A stretch of 64,000 nt of DNA from Armatimonadota bacterium (GTDB taxonomy: Bacteria; Armatimonadota; Fimbriimonadia; Fimbriimonadales; Fimbriimonadaceae), in the NCBI GenBank assembly GCA_016789105.1, contig JAEURN010000006.1:62001-126000 (forward strand). Direction: 5' to 3'. Position 1 is the first letter of the stretch. Every line of letters starts with the position of its first letter. The notes below the pieces were generated by a model. It saw nothing but the letters and a program-made list of their open reading frames with translations. It did not search any database and was not told the DNA's origin. Positions 49,014 to 58,411 of this stretch are shown in pieces. The position numbers and the translations under genes were made by a program.

Positions 49014-50984
49014 TCAAGCGGTTCCCGGCTCAAGTTTTCCAGGAGGGACAGAATCAGTCTGCTTGCTTCCCGGTTCGACCGGCGGCAGGGGCGGGGCCCC
49101 GTCGCTCAGCTTGAGTTCCAACGGCGGGAGTTCCTCGCCCCGGAGCACCGCCAAGAATTCTTCGCGGTCTAAAGTCTCCCGTTCCAGCAGGGCCGAGGCG
49201 ATAGCGTCCAGCTTGGCGCGGTTCTCTTCAATGATCTGCCGGGCGCGTTGGCGGCATTGGTCGACGATGTGGCGAACCTCTTCGTCGATTTGGCGGGCCA
49301 ATTCTTCGCTGTAATCCCGGTCGGACTGGATTTCCCGGCCCAAGAAGGGGTTGCTGACGTTGCGGCCGATGGCCAACGTCCCAAGCTTCTCGCTCATTCC
49401 AAAGCGCGTAACCATGGCCCGCGCAATCCGGGTGACCCGCTCCAGGTCGTTGCTCGCCCCGGTCCATCGTTCGCCAAAGACGATTTCTTCCGCCAGGAGC
49501 CCGGCCAAAAGCACGCTGATGTCTTCGTAAAGTTCTTGCCTGGACGTGTGGTAGCTATCGGTTTCCGGGAGTTGCCATGTCGAGCCAAGCGACATGCCCC
49601 GCGGGAGGATGGTGACTTTGTGAACGGGGTCGGAATGCTCCAAAAGTTCGCCAACAAGGGCGTGTCCAGCTTCGTGGTAGGCGGTGATCTTCCGCTCTTC
49701 CTCGTTCATGACGCGGCTCTTGCGGGCCGGCCCGCCAATCACGCGATCCAGCGCTTCTTCCAAATCGTTCTCGGAGATTTTGGTGTGGTTGCGCCGGGCG
49801 GCTAGCAGGGCGGCTTCGTTAAGCGTGTTGGCCAGGTCGGCACCGGTGAAGCCCGGGCTGCGTCGGGCAAGGTTCTTGAGATCCACGTCGGCGGCAAGCG
49901 GCTTGCCTTTGGCGTGGATCTTCAAGATCGCCAGGCGGCCTTCCATGTCCGGCGCATCAACCATGATCTTGCGGTCAAAACGGCCGGGCCGCAAGAGGGC
50001 CTCATCCAACACGTCGGCCCGGTTGGTGGCGGCAATCACAACGACCCCAGAGTTCGTCTCGAACCCGTCCATCTCAACCAAGAGTTGGTTCAACGTTTGT
50101 TCGCGCTCGTCGTTACCGCCTCCAACACCCGTGCCGCGTTGGCGGCCGACGGCGTCGATTTCATCGACAAACACCAGGCAGGGCCGGTGGGCCTTGGCGG
50201 TTTCAAACAGGTCGCGGACGCGGGCGGCACCAACCCCCACGAACATTTCGACGAACTCAGAACCGGAGATGTGGAAGAACGGGACGCCCGCTTCGCCCGC
50301 AATGGCCCGGGCCAGGTGGGTTTTCCCAACCCCCGGAGGGCCCACCAACAAGACGCCCTTCGGGATTTTCGCCCCGAGCGAAACATATTTCTTCGTGCTC
50401 TTCAGGAATTCGACGACTTCAAACAGCTCTTCTTTGGCTTCGTCGATGCCGGCAACGTCTTCAAACGTGACTTTTGGGGTGTTTTCCCCGGCCCGTCGCG
50501 CCCGGGATCTTCCAAAGCTCATGGCTTGGTTGCCACTCTGCTGGGCTTGACGGCTAATCCACCAGATTACGAACCCGCCCAACAACAGGGTTGGCAGCAG
50601 GAGCCCCAGCAGGCCCGCGAGCTGCGTGCCGATCGGTGCCGGCGTGATCTTGTAGTCGATTTTGTTGGCGTCCAGGAAGTTCGAAAGCTGCGCACCAGAC
50701 GGAGACTCGGAAGGGTAGGCCCGGACAATGAACTTGCTCCCCGATTTGTAGTCTCCCTTGATCGTGTCCACTTGCCATTCCACCGGGCTCTTGATTTGCC
50801 CGGCGGCAATCTCAGTCTTCAAAGTCCCGACGGAAATCTCTTTGGGCGGGGCAAAACCCAGCGCGGAATTGGATGACAGTAGATTCAAAACGGCGATCAC
50901 GGCCAAAAACGCGATCGCAACGAGAATGAAGTATCGGGATCCTTTCAAATCTTCTCCTGGCGGTTTGCCGCCTTCACCTGTCAT
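49014..50984 (-). CDS. ftsH: ATP-dependent zinc metalloprotease FtsH
   Basis: The 656-residue membrane AAA protease degrades misfolded membrane and short-lived proteins. Segments: an N-terminal anchor (about residues 18-36) and a second (about 120-142), a periplasmic part between them, Walker A GPPGVGKT (215-222), Walker B VFVDEIDA (271-278), second region of homology with RPGRFDR and the zinc site HEAGH (437-441). Length and domain order are normal. It lies 47 bases downstream of tilS on the same strand, a classic bacterial pair, and upstream of the TPR and ClpS-like genes. Confidence 0.98.
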   Translation of the reverse strand: MTGEGGKPPGEDLKGSRYFILVAIAFLAVIAVLNLLSSNSALGFAPPKEISVGTLKTEIAAGQIKSPVEWQVDTIKGDYKSGSKFIVRAYPSESPSGAQLSNFLDANKIDYKITPAPIGTQLAGLLGLLLPTLLLGGFVIWWISRQAQQSGNQAMSFGRSRARRAGENTPKVTFEDVAGIDEAKEELFEVVEFLKSTKKYVSLGAKIPKGVLLVGPPGVGKTHLARAIAGEAGVPFFHISGSEFVEMFVGVGAARVRDLFETAKAHRPCLVFVDEIDAVGRQRGTGVGGGNDEREQTLNQLLVEMDGFETNSGVVVIAATNRADVLDEALLRPGRFDRKIMVDAPDMEGRLAILKIHAKGKPLAADVDLKNLARRSPGFTGADLANTLNEAALLAARRNHTKISENDLEEALDRVIGGPARKSRVMNEEERKITAYHEAGHALVGELLEHSDPVHKVTILPRGMSLGSTWQLPETDSYHTSRQELYEDISVLLAGLLAEEIVFGERWTGASNDLERVTRIARAMVTRFGMSEKLGTLAIGRNVSNPFLGREIQSDRDYSEELARQIDEEVRHIVDQCRQRARQIIEENRAKLDAIASALLERETLDREEFLAVLRGEELPPLELKLSDGAPPLPPVEPGSKQTDSVPPGKLEPGTA

Positions 50985-51031
50985 ACGTGCAGGCAGGGGG
51001 CAGCGTTCCTGTCATTATGACTGTCGGACCC

Positions 51032-52402
51032 TCAAAGGGGCCCGAACCGAACCGAAATAGCCCTAACGGTCTTATCGGTCACCCGGACGCGGTCGGCCAA
51101 GCGGCAACCGGGAATCCAAATCGGCCCAGCCATATCGTAAATGATCGGCAGACGCCGCCGCGCAGCCGAGGTCAATTTTGACTTGGCCAACAAGTCGGAG
51201 ACCTTGCGGGGGGAATCCCCGCCGAGAGGCACCATTTGGTCGCCTGGCTGGGCCGAACGGAAATAGAGTCCTCCTTTGGCAGATTCCATGTCGATGACGG
51301 CGTCCAATGAACCGGGCTCCCGTTGATAGCCATCCGACGGTGCCGGCAGGGTGGTGAACTTCCAACCGAACACCTCGCTCTCGGTGACACCAGGAACCGT
51401 CAGCGGGAACCGGAACGGCTCAATATCCTGGAGATTCCGGATCATCAGCCGGCTCTGCGAGAGCTCGATGACCGCTTGGCCGGCCGTGACGGAAATGGAA
51501 GATCCGGGTTGCCGGATTGAATTGAGGATTGCCAAGGTGTTTTCGTAGCCCAGTTCGCCTCCGATGAAGGCAGCAGCCAGCCGGATCCCCCGCCGGGCCA
51601 ACACGCTTGGGGCATCGGCCAGTGCCTGCCGGTCAAAGCAAGCCTCGACTTGATCGGTCAAAAAAGAGAGGTTGCCGTTCAACGGGATCTCCGCCGTTTG
51701 TATCAGGTTGGCGGCCATATGTTGCAAAAAAGTATCTTCTTCGGCCAAGGTTTCCGCCACCCGCGAAACGGCAGATTTGAACTTCGGGTTGACTGCCTCG
51801 AATTCGGGGATGATCCGCTTCCTCACCTTGACCCGAGTGAACGATTCGTCGAAATTCCCCGGGTCGTCATGGAACCAAAGACCCCGCTCCTTGCAGAACA
51901 TCCGAGTTTCGTCACGGGTGAACGGCAGTAGCGGACGGACGAACCCGTCCCGCAGGGGCCGGATACCGCCCAGTCCCGACATTCCCGCACCCCGTGCCAG
52001 ATTCATGAGGACCGTTTCAACATGGTCATCCTGGGTGTGGCCGGTCGCAATTAAGCTGCAGCCGGTTTGACCCGCCGATTGCTGGAAAAACGCTCTGCGG
52101 GCGTGCCTCCCCGCCTCTTCCACCCCGATCCGCAGCTTTGCCGACATCGCTGGGATATCGGCGCGGCCAGAGAGGAACGGGATGCCCAACGAATCGGCAA
52201 AAGCCGCGCATTGATCCAACTCCCGATCAGCTTCGGGCCGCATCCCGTGGTGGAGGTGGGCCGCCACGCAATCAAAACCGCTCTCTACCAAAAGCACAAG
52301 GAGCGCGGTCGAGTCCGGCCCGCCGGAATACCCGACGAGCAGTTTTGACTCCGGTGGGATCAGGCCGGATTCGTGGAGATGTGTCTTGAACCTGTCGAGC
52401 AA
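51032..52402 (-). CDS. tilS: tRNA(Ile)-lysidine synthase
   Basis: The 456-residue enzyme modifies C34 of tRNA-Ile(CAU) to lysidine so that it reads AUA. The PP-loop SGGPDST is at residues 26-32; the C-terminal domain carries a KVSDLLAKSK and IIYDMAGPIWIPGCRLADRVRV. The start TTG at 52402 gives a normal N-terminus and sits 7 bases below a TAACAT hexamer; TTG 52405 is next to it. The frame runs on upstream, but that part is antisense to mgtE. It is divergent from mgtE by 58 bases. Confidence 0.93.
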   Translation of the reverse strand: MLDRFKTHLHESGLIPPESKLLVGYSGGPDSTALLVLLVESGFDCVAAHLHHGMRPEADRELDQCAAFADSLGIPFLSGRADIPAMSAKLRIGVEEAGRHARRAFFQQSAGQTGCSLIATGHTQDDHVETVLMNLARGAGMSGLGGIRPLRDGFVRPLLPFTRDETRMFCKERGLWFHDDPGNFDESFTRVKVRKRIIPEFEAVNPKFKSAVSRVAETLAEEDTFLQHMAANLIQTAEIPLNGNLSFLTDQVEACFDRQALADAPSVLARRGIRLAAAFIGGELGYENTLAILNSIRQPGSSISVTAGQAVIELSQSRLMIRNLQDIEPFRFPLTVPGVTESEVFGWKFTTLPAPSDGYQREPGSLDAVIDMESAKGGLYFRSAQPGDQMVPLGGDSPRKVSDLLAKSKLTSAARRRLPIIYDMAGPIWIPGCRLADRVRVTDKTVRAISVRFGPL

Positions 52403-52409
52403 CAACCCG

Positions 52410-52415
52410 ATGTTA
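52410..52415 (-). promoter_or_regulatory. Leaderless -10 element (TAACAT) of tilS
   Basis: On the minus strand TAACAT ends 7 bases before the TTG at 52402, in the tilS/mgtE divergent region. Confidence 0.45.
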
Positions 52416-52460
52416 CTTGGGCTGCCTATACCCTGTTGGGGAAATGTAAACTGGCTTGCG

Positions 52461-53915
52461 ATGAGCCGCCTGTTCACCCTGTTGAAAATCCGGGTCTCGC
52501 GGTTCTTCCGGGATCGGGGCCGGGCCCACGACGACCGGGGTGGGTTCAGGGAAAACCTTGCCCGCCTCCTCCACCTCAAATCTCGGCTGGAAAACACGAA
52601 GGCAAAGCCCGAGGCCATGGCCGAACTCGCCGCCGAGCGGCCAGAAGACCTCGCCGAATCCATTGCCCATATGGAGACGGAGGATGCCGCGGCCCTTTTG
52701 CAGGCCATGGACCCCATGCAAGCGGGGAACGTTATGGTGGAACTCCCCACCGAGACGGCCAAAGAAATCGTCTCCGAACTCCCCGACGAGGTTTTGGCCT
52801 CCTACCTCGATGTCCTGCCGATGGACGATGCCATCGACTTGCGCGAGGAAGTCGGCGAGGAGCGGTTCGAATCTTTGCTCGAGGTCATCCCGGACGAGGA
52901 TGCCCAAGAAATCCGCCGATTGCTGGCCTACCCAGAAGACTCGGTGGGCCGCATCATGACGGAGCACTACTTTTGGGCGACGCCGGAAATGGCGATCAAG
53001 CAGGTCCTTGCCGACCTGAGGAAGGCCGCCGACGAAAAGTACGAGCAAATCCACGACATTTACGTGGTCGGCCCGGAAAAGGAGCTGATCGGAGTCACAA
53101 GCCTGCGCCGCGTTCTCCGCGTCCCCCAAAGCACACTTGTCGGGGAAATCGTCCAGACCGACCCGGTCTCCGTCAAAGCGGACGACGACCAAGAGACTGC
53201 GGCCAGAACCATGGCACGGTACGGTTTTTACGCCTTGCCGGTCATTGACGACGCGGGGCGTCTGGTTGGGATCTTCACTGGCGACGACGCCCAGACGATA
53301 TTGCGGGAAGCTGAGACGGAAGACGTTCTCGCCGTTGGTGCGGTCAGTGGCGATGCCGAGCCGTACTATTCTCTCAGCCCGTGGTCGCTCTACAAACGGC
53401 GATTTCCCTGGCTGGTGGCCCTGTTTGCCGCCGAATTCCTAACCGGGATGGTGCTGCGCCACTATGGGCAGGACGACGGCCAACCTAAATCGTTGCAGGT
53501 GCCGCAGCTCTTGCTATTCTTGCCGCTGATCTTGGGGGCAGGAGGGAACAGCGGGTCGCAGGTGACAACGACGATCACCCGCGCTTTGGCCCTTGGCGAG
53601 GTTCGCACGGCAAGCTGGCTTTCGGTTTTGGCCAAAGAGGTGACGGTGGCGACGATGATCGGCGCTTCCCTCGGCATCGTGGGGTATTTCCGCGCGGTTC
53701 TGTGGCAAAGCCCCATGGATTTGTGCCTCGTCGTCGGACTCTCATTGCCGGTGGTGGTGATCTGGGCCACCACGGTCGGCAGCATCTTGCCCATTGGGGC
53801 AAGGCGGCTCGGAATCGACCCGGCCGTGATGAGCGCCCCCTTCATTTCTACATTTGTCGATGCGACCGGCCTCATCATTTATTTCGAAATCGCCAAAAGA
53901 CTCCTGACCCCGTAA
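52461..53915 (+). CDS. mgtE: Magnesium transporter MgtE
   Basis: The 484-residue protein has the MgtE N-terminal helical domain (about residues 55-145, AELAAERPEDLAESIAHMETEDAAALLQAMDP), two CBS domains (about 160-290, EIVQTDPVSVKADDDQETAARTMARYGFYALPVIDDAGRLVGIF) and five membrane segments (about 320-484) with GAGGNSGSQVTTTITRALALGEV, the ion-path signature. MgtE is a Mg2+-gated channel; the N and CBS domains sense cytosolic Mg2+. It is divergent from tilS. Length normal. Confidence 0.95.
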   Translation: MSRLFTLLKIRVSRFFRDRGRAHDDRGGFRENLARLLHLKSRLENTKAKPEAMAELAAERPEDLAESIAHMETEDAAALLQAMDPMQAGNVMVELPTETAKEIVSELPDEVLASYLDVLPMDDAIDLREEVGEERFESLLEVIPDEDAQEIRRLLAYPEDSVGRIMTEHYFWATPEMAIKQVLADLRKAADEKYEQIHDIYVVGPEKELIGVTSLRRVLRVPQSTLVGEIVQTDPVSVKADDDQETAARTMARYGFYALPVIDDAGRLVGIFTGDDAQTILREAETEDVLAVGAVSGDAEPYYSLSPWSLYKRRFPWLVALFAAEFLTGMVLRHYGQDDGQPKSLQVPQLLLFLPLILGAGGNSGSQVTTTITRALALGEVRTASWLSVLAKEVTVATMIGASLGIVGYFRAVLWQSPMDLCLVVGLSLPVVVIWATTVGSILPIGARRLGIDPAVMSAPFISTFVDATGLIIYFEIAKRLLTP

Positions 53916-53991
53916 ACCGCCGCCAAACAAATTCGTCTTAAGATAAATCCGCGGCACACAAATCGCATCGGCCGTGGTAGAAAGGTAACAG

Positions 53992-55254
53992 ATGAAGAGT
54001 TTTGCGGGCATTGTGGCCAAGGTGGCTGTCATCGCCACCCTGTTGGCATCGGCGGTCGGAGCGGTCGCCCAACCTAAAGATCTCGAAAAGATTTCAGCGG
54101 CCGAGAAGAAGCAGACCCTTGAAAGGCTGGAATTCCTTTTGACCCGGGCGGCTTTCGTTCCCGGTGTCGACTTCAAAAAGTGGCCAGACATGGTCACAAC
54201 CCACCAATCCGCCATCGACCAGGCAGAAACCGTCGGAGATTTCACGCGGACGGTCAACCAGGTGATGGAGTCCTATGGATTTAGCCACATCGTCTTGTTC
54301 TCGCCCGAACAAGGGGCCTCGCGCGAAACGCAAAGCCGGGCGGGAATCGGGATCCGCATTGAAATCGAACCCGATGGCCTGCGGGTCGTCAACATATTTC
54401 CCGGCAGTCCAGCATCCGAGATTGGTTTGCAACCTGGCGATCTCGTTTTTGAATGCGATGGGCACCCGGTGAAAGGGGTTGCCGATCTTGCCGGCAGTGA
54501 AGGGCAGAAGTCGACGATCAAATACAAACGGGAGAACCGGGTCGTGACTGTCGATGTCACCCGCCGCAAATATAGCACCGTGTTGCCCGAATCGCTGACA
54601 TGGCAGGGCGATACGGCGATCCTCACCGTTCCCAGTTTCGACGCCGGCTACAACCGCGACCGGGTTGAAGAGTTGATGGCAGAAATCGACAAGAGGGCCA
54701 AAGCCGTTGTCCTGGATTTGCGGGGCAATGGAGGGGGCCGCGTCATTAACCTCCAGCACCTTGCTTCGTTCTTCTTGGACAAAGACAGCCAGCCGCTCGG
54801 CACATTTGTGGGTCGTCAGGAAGTCGCCAACTATTCCCGGCGGTTTGGGCCATCGGTCGACCCGGTTCAAATCGCTGAAAAAACGGATTCCAAAGTCCGG
54901 GCCACCCGGAACTCCAAGGGGATCCTCCTGAAAGTGCCGGTCTCTTGCCTGATCGACGGGGGTTCTGGGAGTGCCTCGGAAATGATGGCGGGGGCGCTTA
55001 GGGACAACCTCGGCGCAAAACTGTACGGTCGCAAATCTGCTGGCGCGGTGCTGGCTTCCATGATTGTGCCGATGGGTGACGATTTGGGCTTTTGGCTTCA
55101 GTTTCCGGTCACCGACTACGTGACCATCAAAGGGCTCCGAATTGAAGGGCATCCGCTGGTTCCCGACAAGGAATTCCCGATCGCCAAGTTTGGCGAGCCG
55201 GATGGTGCGTTGCAAGCGGCCGTGGCCAACACAATCAAAACTTCCCGAATGTAG
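53992..55254 (+). CDS. S41 family peptidase with PDZ domain, atypical catalytic site
   Basis: The 420-residue exported protein has a signal peptide (about residues 1-26), a PDZ domain (about 115-190: IGIRIEIEPDGLRVVNIFPGSPASEIGLQPGD) and the S41 fold with GSGSASEMMAG carrying the nucleophile Ser327. The loop that supplies the Lys general base in CtpA/Prc (E. coli Lys477) aligns as GRKSAGAVL, placing Ala352 at that position; the nearby Lys348 is four residues off. This tricorn/IRBP-like spacing suggests a different catalytic set or an inactive enzyme. A TAGAAA hexamer stands 8 bases before the ATG. Confidence 0.87.
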   Translation: MKSFAGIVAKVAVIATLLASAVGAVAQPKDLEKISAAEKKQTLERLEFLLTRAAFVPGVDFKKWPDMVTTHQSAIDQAETVGDFTRTVNQVMESYGFSHIVLFSPEQGASRETQSRAGIGIRIEIEPDGLRVVNIFPGSPASEIGLQPGDLVFECDGHPVKGVADLAGSEGQKSTIKYKRENRVVTVDVTRRKYSTVLPESLTWQGDTAILTVPSFDAGYNRDRVEELMAEIDKRAKAVVLDLRGNGGGRVINLQHLASFFLDKDSQPLGTFVGRQEVANYSRRFGPSVDPVQIAEKTDSKVRATRNSKGILLKVPVSCLIDGGSGSASEMMAGALRDNLGAKLYGRKSAGAVLASMIVPMGDDLGFWLQFPVTDYVTIKGLRIEGHPLVPDKEFPIAKFGEPDGALQAAVANTIKTSRM

Positions 55255-55270
55255 CAGATAGGGATTGCGC

Positions 55271-56524
55271 TTAGAGCAATTCGGAAAGGGGACGGGCTTG
55301 CGATGGGGGATCCAACCGCAGGCCCGTCCCGTTGATGCGTTTAAAGGTCGTCACGGTTTTGGGGGCCGCCATTCCGCGGGCCACTGGCTGGGATTCGATC
55401 TTCAGGACGAACCCATCCTTTTTCGCAAATGTGACGGTCAAATCCGCGTAAGGGCTCTTGGCAGTGGCAACAACCGAAGGTTCTGCTGCGTTGGCCACCG
55501 GCTTTGTTGCAATCCCCGTCGATTCAGAGAACAGCCTCCGCATGGGATTGCGGCCTTCCATAAGCCCCCGGAGATAAGGGTCGACCCGGGAACCGCAGGC
55601 GGCGACAGCCGCCAAGACATCCTCTTTGGTCGCCGGTCCAGAGTACGTCAAGCTGGAAACTTTGTTCCTCAAGGTTAGGGTTTTCCCGTTATATCCCCAC
55701 TCGACCTTGGCATCCGACTGGTAGGCGTAGGAGTTGCTGAATGCCGCCGTCACCTTCTCCCGTCCGGTCGTCAGCTCATAGGCAAGGGAATTGGGAGGGT
55801 CATACCGCCGGAACATGGTGTCGATGGCGGCCGTAGCGGCCCCCGATGTCACTTGCATCTTGCTCAAGCGGTCGTCAAATTGGGCGACCAAGTACGCGCC
55901 CGGCTCCTTGGAAACCGGTTTGACCGATGTGAGCGGGGAATACTTGAAATCCCAAACCACCCCCCCCAAATTGTTGGAAAAGGCTAGCTTTTGGAGGCGA
56001 AGGGATTTTCGGTCGACGACAAATTTTGCCGAGCCGTCCTTTTGTTTGTATTCGATTTGGACATTGGCCCCGGCACCGCTGACCGTCCATAGGGGGCTCT
56101 CCAGGTCTTGCTTGGCAAGCACGGCCCGCAACCCCATCGGGGTCAAGAGACTGACGACGAATTCATCGAGCTGCGGCGTCGCCGCCTTCACCAGCGACTC
56201 CAAGTCTCGCTCATTGCCCCGGCTCTCGGTGTATTGCTTGAGCACGGGCCGATAGGCGTTGGCCACGGTGCCCGAATCTGTGACCCGGTAATAGTAGCTC
56301 TCCTCCTGCGAGTTCGACATCGTGAGTTTGAAGTCGATCCTGGCTTCCCGCCCCCGCACGACTTGAATGACAAAATGGTTGTCTGCCGCGCTCTTGGTGG
56401 CAATCATCGTGGCGCGGGCATCGATGGTCTCCTTGGAAACTTTTGCCTGTGCCTCCACCATCCCTTCCAGCAAGAACGGAGCGGGCTTGAATCCCGGGAG
56501 GGCGGCCAAAAATGAGACAAGCAT
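55271..56524 (-). CDS. Envelope protein of the importer run, unknown
   Basis: The 417-residue product starts at ATG 56524, 5 bases after the permease stop, so it belongs to the same run. It begins with a short hydrophobic stretch (MLVSFLAALPGF) and continues as two similar beta-rich halves: residues about 30-215 and 215-417, with KLTMSNSQEESYYYRVTD, VDRKSLRLQKLAFSNNLGG and in the second half LTVTFAKKDGFVLKIESQPVARGM. The pattern is LolA-like (lipoprotein-carrier or LppX fold), but a family is not certain. It may be exported. Confidence 0.62.
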   Translation of the reverse strand: MLVSFLAALPGFKPAPFLLEGMVEAQAKVSKETIDARATMIATKSAADNHFVIQVVRGREARIDFKLTMSNSQEESYYYRVTDSGTVANAYRPVLKQYTESRGNERDLESLVKAATPQLDEFVVSLLTPMGLRAVLAKQDLESPLWTVSGAGANVQIEYKQKDGSAKFVVDRKSLRLQKLAFSNNLGGVVWDFKYSPLTSVKPVSKEPGAYLVAQFDDRLSKMQVTSGAATAAIDTMFRRYDPPNSLAYELTTGREKVTAAFSNSYAYQSDAKVEWGYNGKTLTLRNKVSSLTYSGPATKEDVLAAVAACGSRVDPYLRGLMEGRNPMRRLFSESTGIATKPVANAAEPSVVATAKSPYADLTVTFAKKDGFVLKIESQPVARGMAAPKTVTTFKRINGTGLRLDPPSQARPLSELL

Positions 56525-56529
56525 CTGGG

Positions 56530-57411
56530 TCAGGGCTTCCCGAGGCCCGATGGGGCCTTGCCTTTGCCAAGCGTACCCGCCAAGGCGACGAGAGTGATGA
56601 GGTAGGGCAAGGCTTGCCAGACCTGGTCGGGGATCTGGATGCCCATCGGCGATTGTCCCTGGAGCGACAACTGCAAGGAACCAAAAAAACCAAAGGCCAG
56701 CGCCGCGGCCAAGGTCGGCCACGGCTTCCATGCGCCCAAAATCAGGGCCGCCAGGGCGATGTAACCCCTACCCGCCGTCATATCTTCGCTGAACCTCCCC
56801 GCGCTCGATGCGACCAGGGTGCCGGCAAGTCCGGTCAAAAGGCCGGTCCCCAGCAACGCCTGGAACCGGATCCTCACCGGTTTGAGACCCATTTGCCGGC
56901 TCTTGTCGGGGTCGTTGCCCACGGCTGTGAGCCTCAATCCGGGCCGCGTGTCCCGCAACATCCACCAGATCACCGCCGCCGCTAACCAAGCCAAGCCATA
57001 GTAGAAGCCCGCAGGGAAGGACGCCATTTCTTTGGAATTGATGTCGGGCAGCGATTTGAACACCAATCCGGTCCCACCCAGGGCCAAGGCATTGATCCCC
57101 ATCCCGCTGACAATGTGGTCGATTTGGTACCCCTGGGTCAGCAGCCAGTGGAGCAACGCCAACAGCGTTGCCGCAAGCAATCCGGCTACCAAACCAATTG
57201 CCGCCGAACCGGTCGCCTGCGCCGCCAAAGCCGAAGCGCATGCGGCCGAGAGCATCATGCCTTCCAAACCGATATTCACAACGCCGCTCCGTTCGCTGAA
57301 CAACCCACCTAGCGCGCAAAGGATAAGAGGGGAGCTATAGGCCAGGGTGCTGAGGACTATCGAAACTGCCACACTTCCTTGCTGGGCCAACAAGTTTGTG
57401 AGGTCAATCAC
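56530..57411 (-). CDS. Nucleoside-type ABC importer permease (second)
   Basis: The 293-residue protein has about eight membrane segments with FSERSGVVNIGLEGMMLSAACASALAA, the hallmark of the nucleoside/simple-sugar importer permease family (NupC/YufQ-type, related to RbsC). The GTG start at 57411 overlaps the preceding permease by 8 bases. Together with the neighbours it would import nucleosides or their bases, but the substrate is inferred. Confidence 0.92.
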   Translation of the reverse strand: MIDLTNLLAQQGSVAVSIVLSTLAYSSPLILCALGGLFSERSGVVNIGLEGMMLSAACASALAAQATGSAAIGLVAGLLAATLLALLHWLLTQGYQIDHIVSGMGINALALGGTGLVFKSLPDINSKEMASFPAGFYYGLAWLAAAVIWWMLRDTRPGLRLTAVGNDPDKSRQMGLKPVRIRFQALLGTGLLTGLAGTLVASSAGRFSEDMTAGRGYIALAALILGAWKPWPTLAAALAFGFFGSLQLSLQGQSPMGIQIPDQVWQALPYLITLVALAGTLGKGKAPSGLGKP

Positions 57412-58411
57412 GGACAATCGCCTCCTTGCGGTAACGATAAGCCGCAAACACGATCACCAGGACCCCGAGCAGGATTGAACTCAGCGACTTGGGCACGCCT
57501 GTTCGCCCCAAGATGCTGGTGCTTTCGCTGATGAATCCGAACAGGAGCCCGGACGCGGCGGTGGCAAGAGGGTTGCCGCCGGCCAGTAGGGCCACCCCCA
57601 GGGCATCGAACCCGTACCCAGGCGAAAAGTGGGCGTAGAACCGGTGTTCAAACGCAAGAACCTGCACGGCCCCGGCCAACCCAGCAATTGCACCGCTTGC
57701 TGCCATCGCCCTCACCGTCACCTTTTCGACCGCGATCCCGGCAAACCGGGCGGTGTTGCTGTTTTTGCCAGTGGCGGAAAGTTCAAAACCGCCGACCGTT
57801 CGGCTCAAATACCACCAGAGCCCGGCGACCGCCATGACCGCGATCAGAGTGGCGCTGCTCACCCGGAAGGGCCCATCCTGGATCAGCATCGGGAGTTGGG
57901 CGGAATCGGCAATCGTCGCGGTCGATGGTTGTTGGCCGGTCGGATCCATGATCGGCCCGCTGACCAAATAGAAGGTCAGGAACCCCGCGATGTTGTTGAG
58001 CATGATTGTGGTGATGACCTCGTGCCCACCCCGGTATGCCTTGATCAAGCCGACCGGATAGGCCCAAAGCGCACCACCCAAAATCCCGGCGATAATCCCG
58101 GCAACGATCCCGGTTGGCCCAGGGAATTTGAGGGCGGCTACCGTGGCGCAACAGGCCCCGATGACGAATTGGCCATCGGCCCCGATGTTGAACAATCCAA
58201 CCCGCAGGGCCAAATAAACGCTGCAGCCCAACAAAATCAGCGGCGTCGATTCCTTGAGGATGTTGCGCCAACCGGCCGGACGGGTCAACCCCTTTTGCCA
58301 GATCTGTGCCAGCACATCCTGGGGAACCGCTTTGACCACGACAAGGGCCAACACAATCAGACCGAAACCGGCCAATGCCAGCAGGATCTGCTTCCAGCCG
58401 AACGACTTCAA
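57404..58411 (-). CDS. Nucleoside-type ABC importer permease (first)
   Basis: The 335-residue membrane protein has about nine hydrophobic segments and family marks such as ILKESTPLILLGCSVYLALRVGLFNIGADGQFVIGACC and AYRGGHEVITTIMLNNIAGFLTFYLVSGPI, typical of YufP/NupB-like permeases. Its ATG overlaps the ATPase stop (ATGA) and its 3' end overlaps the second permease, so all three are coupled. An extracellular binding protein (BmpA type) is missing from the locus. Confidence 0.93.
   Translation of the reverse strand: MKSFGWKQILLALAGFGLIVLALVVVKAVPQDVLAQIWQKGLTRPAGWRNILKESTPLILLGCSVYLALRVGLFNIGADGQFVIGACCATVAALKFPGPTGIVAGIIAGILGGALWAYPVGLIKAYRGGHEVITTIMLNNIAGFLTFYLVSGPIMDPTGQQPSTATIADSAQLPMLIQDGPFRVSSATLIAVMAVAGLWWYLSRTVGGFELSATGKNSNTARFAGIAVEKVTVRAMAASGAIAGLAGAVQVLAFEHRFYAHFSPGYGFDALGVALLAGGNPLATAASGLLFGFISESTSILGRTGVPKSLSSILLGVLVIVFAAYRYRKEAIVRD

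Noticed and set aside
52403-52762. N-terminal extension of tilS
   Set aside because: It runs opposite the mgtE start and has no TilS similarity; the TTG at 52402 gives the correct domain start with a -10-like element upstream.
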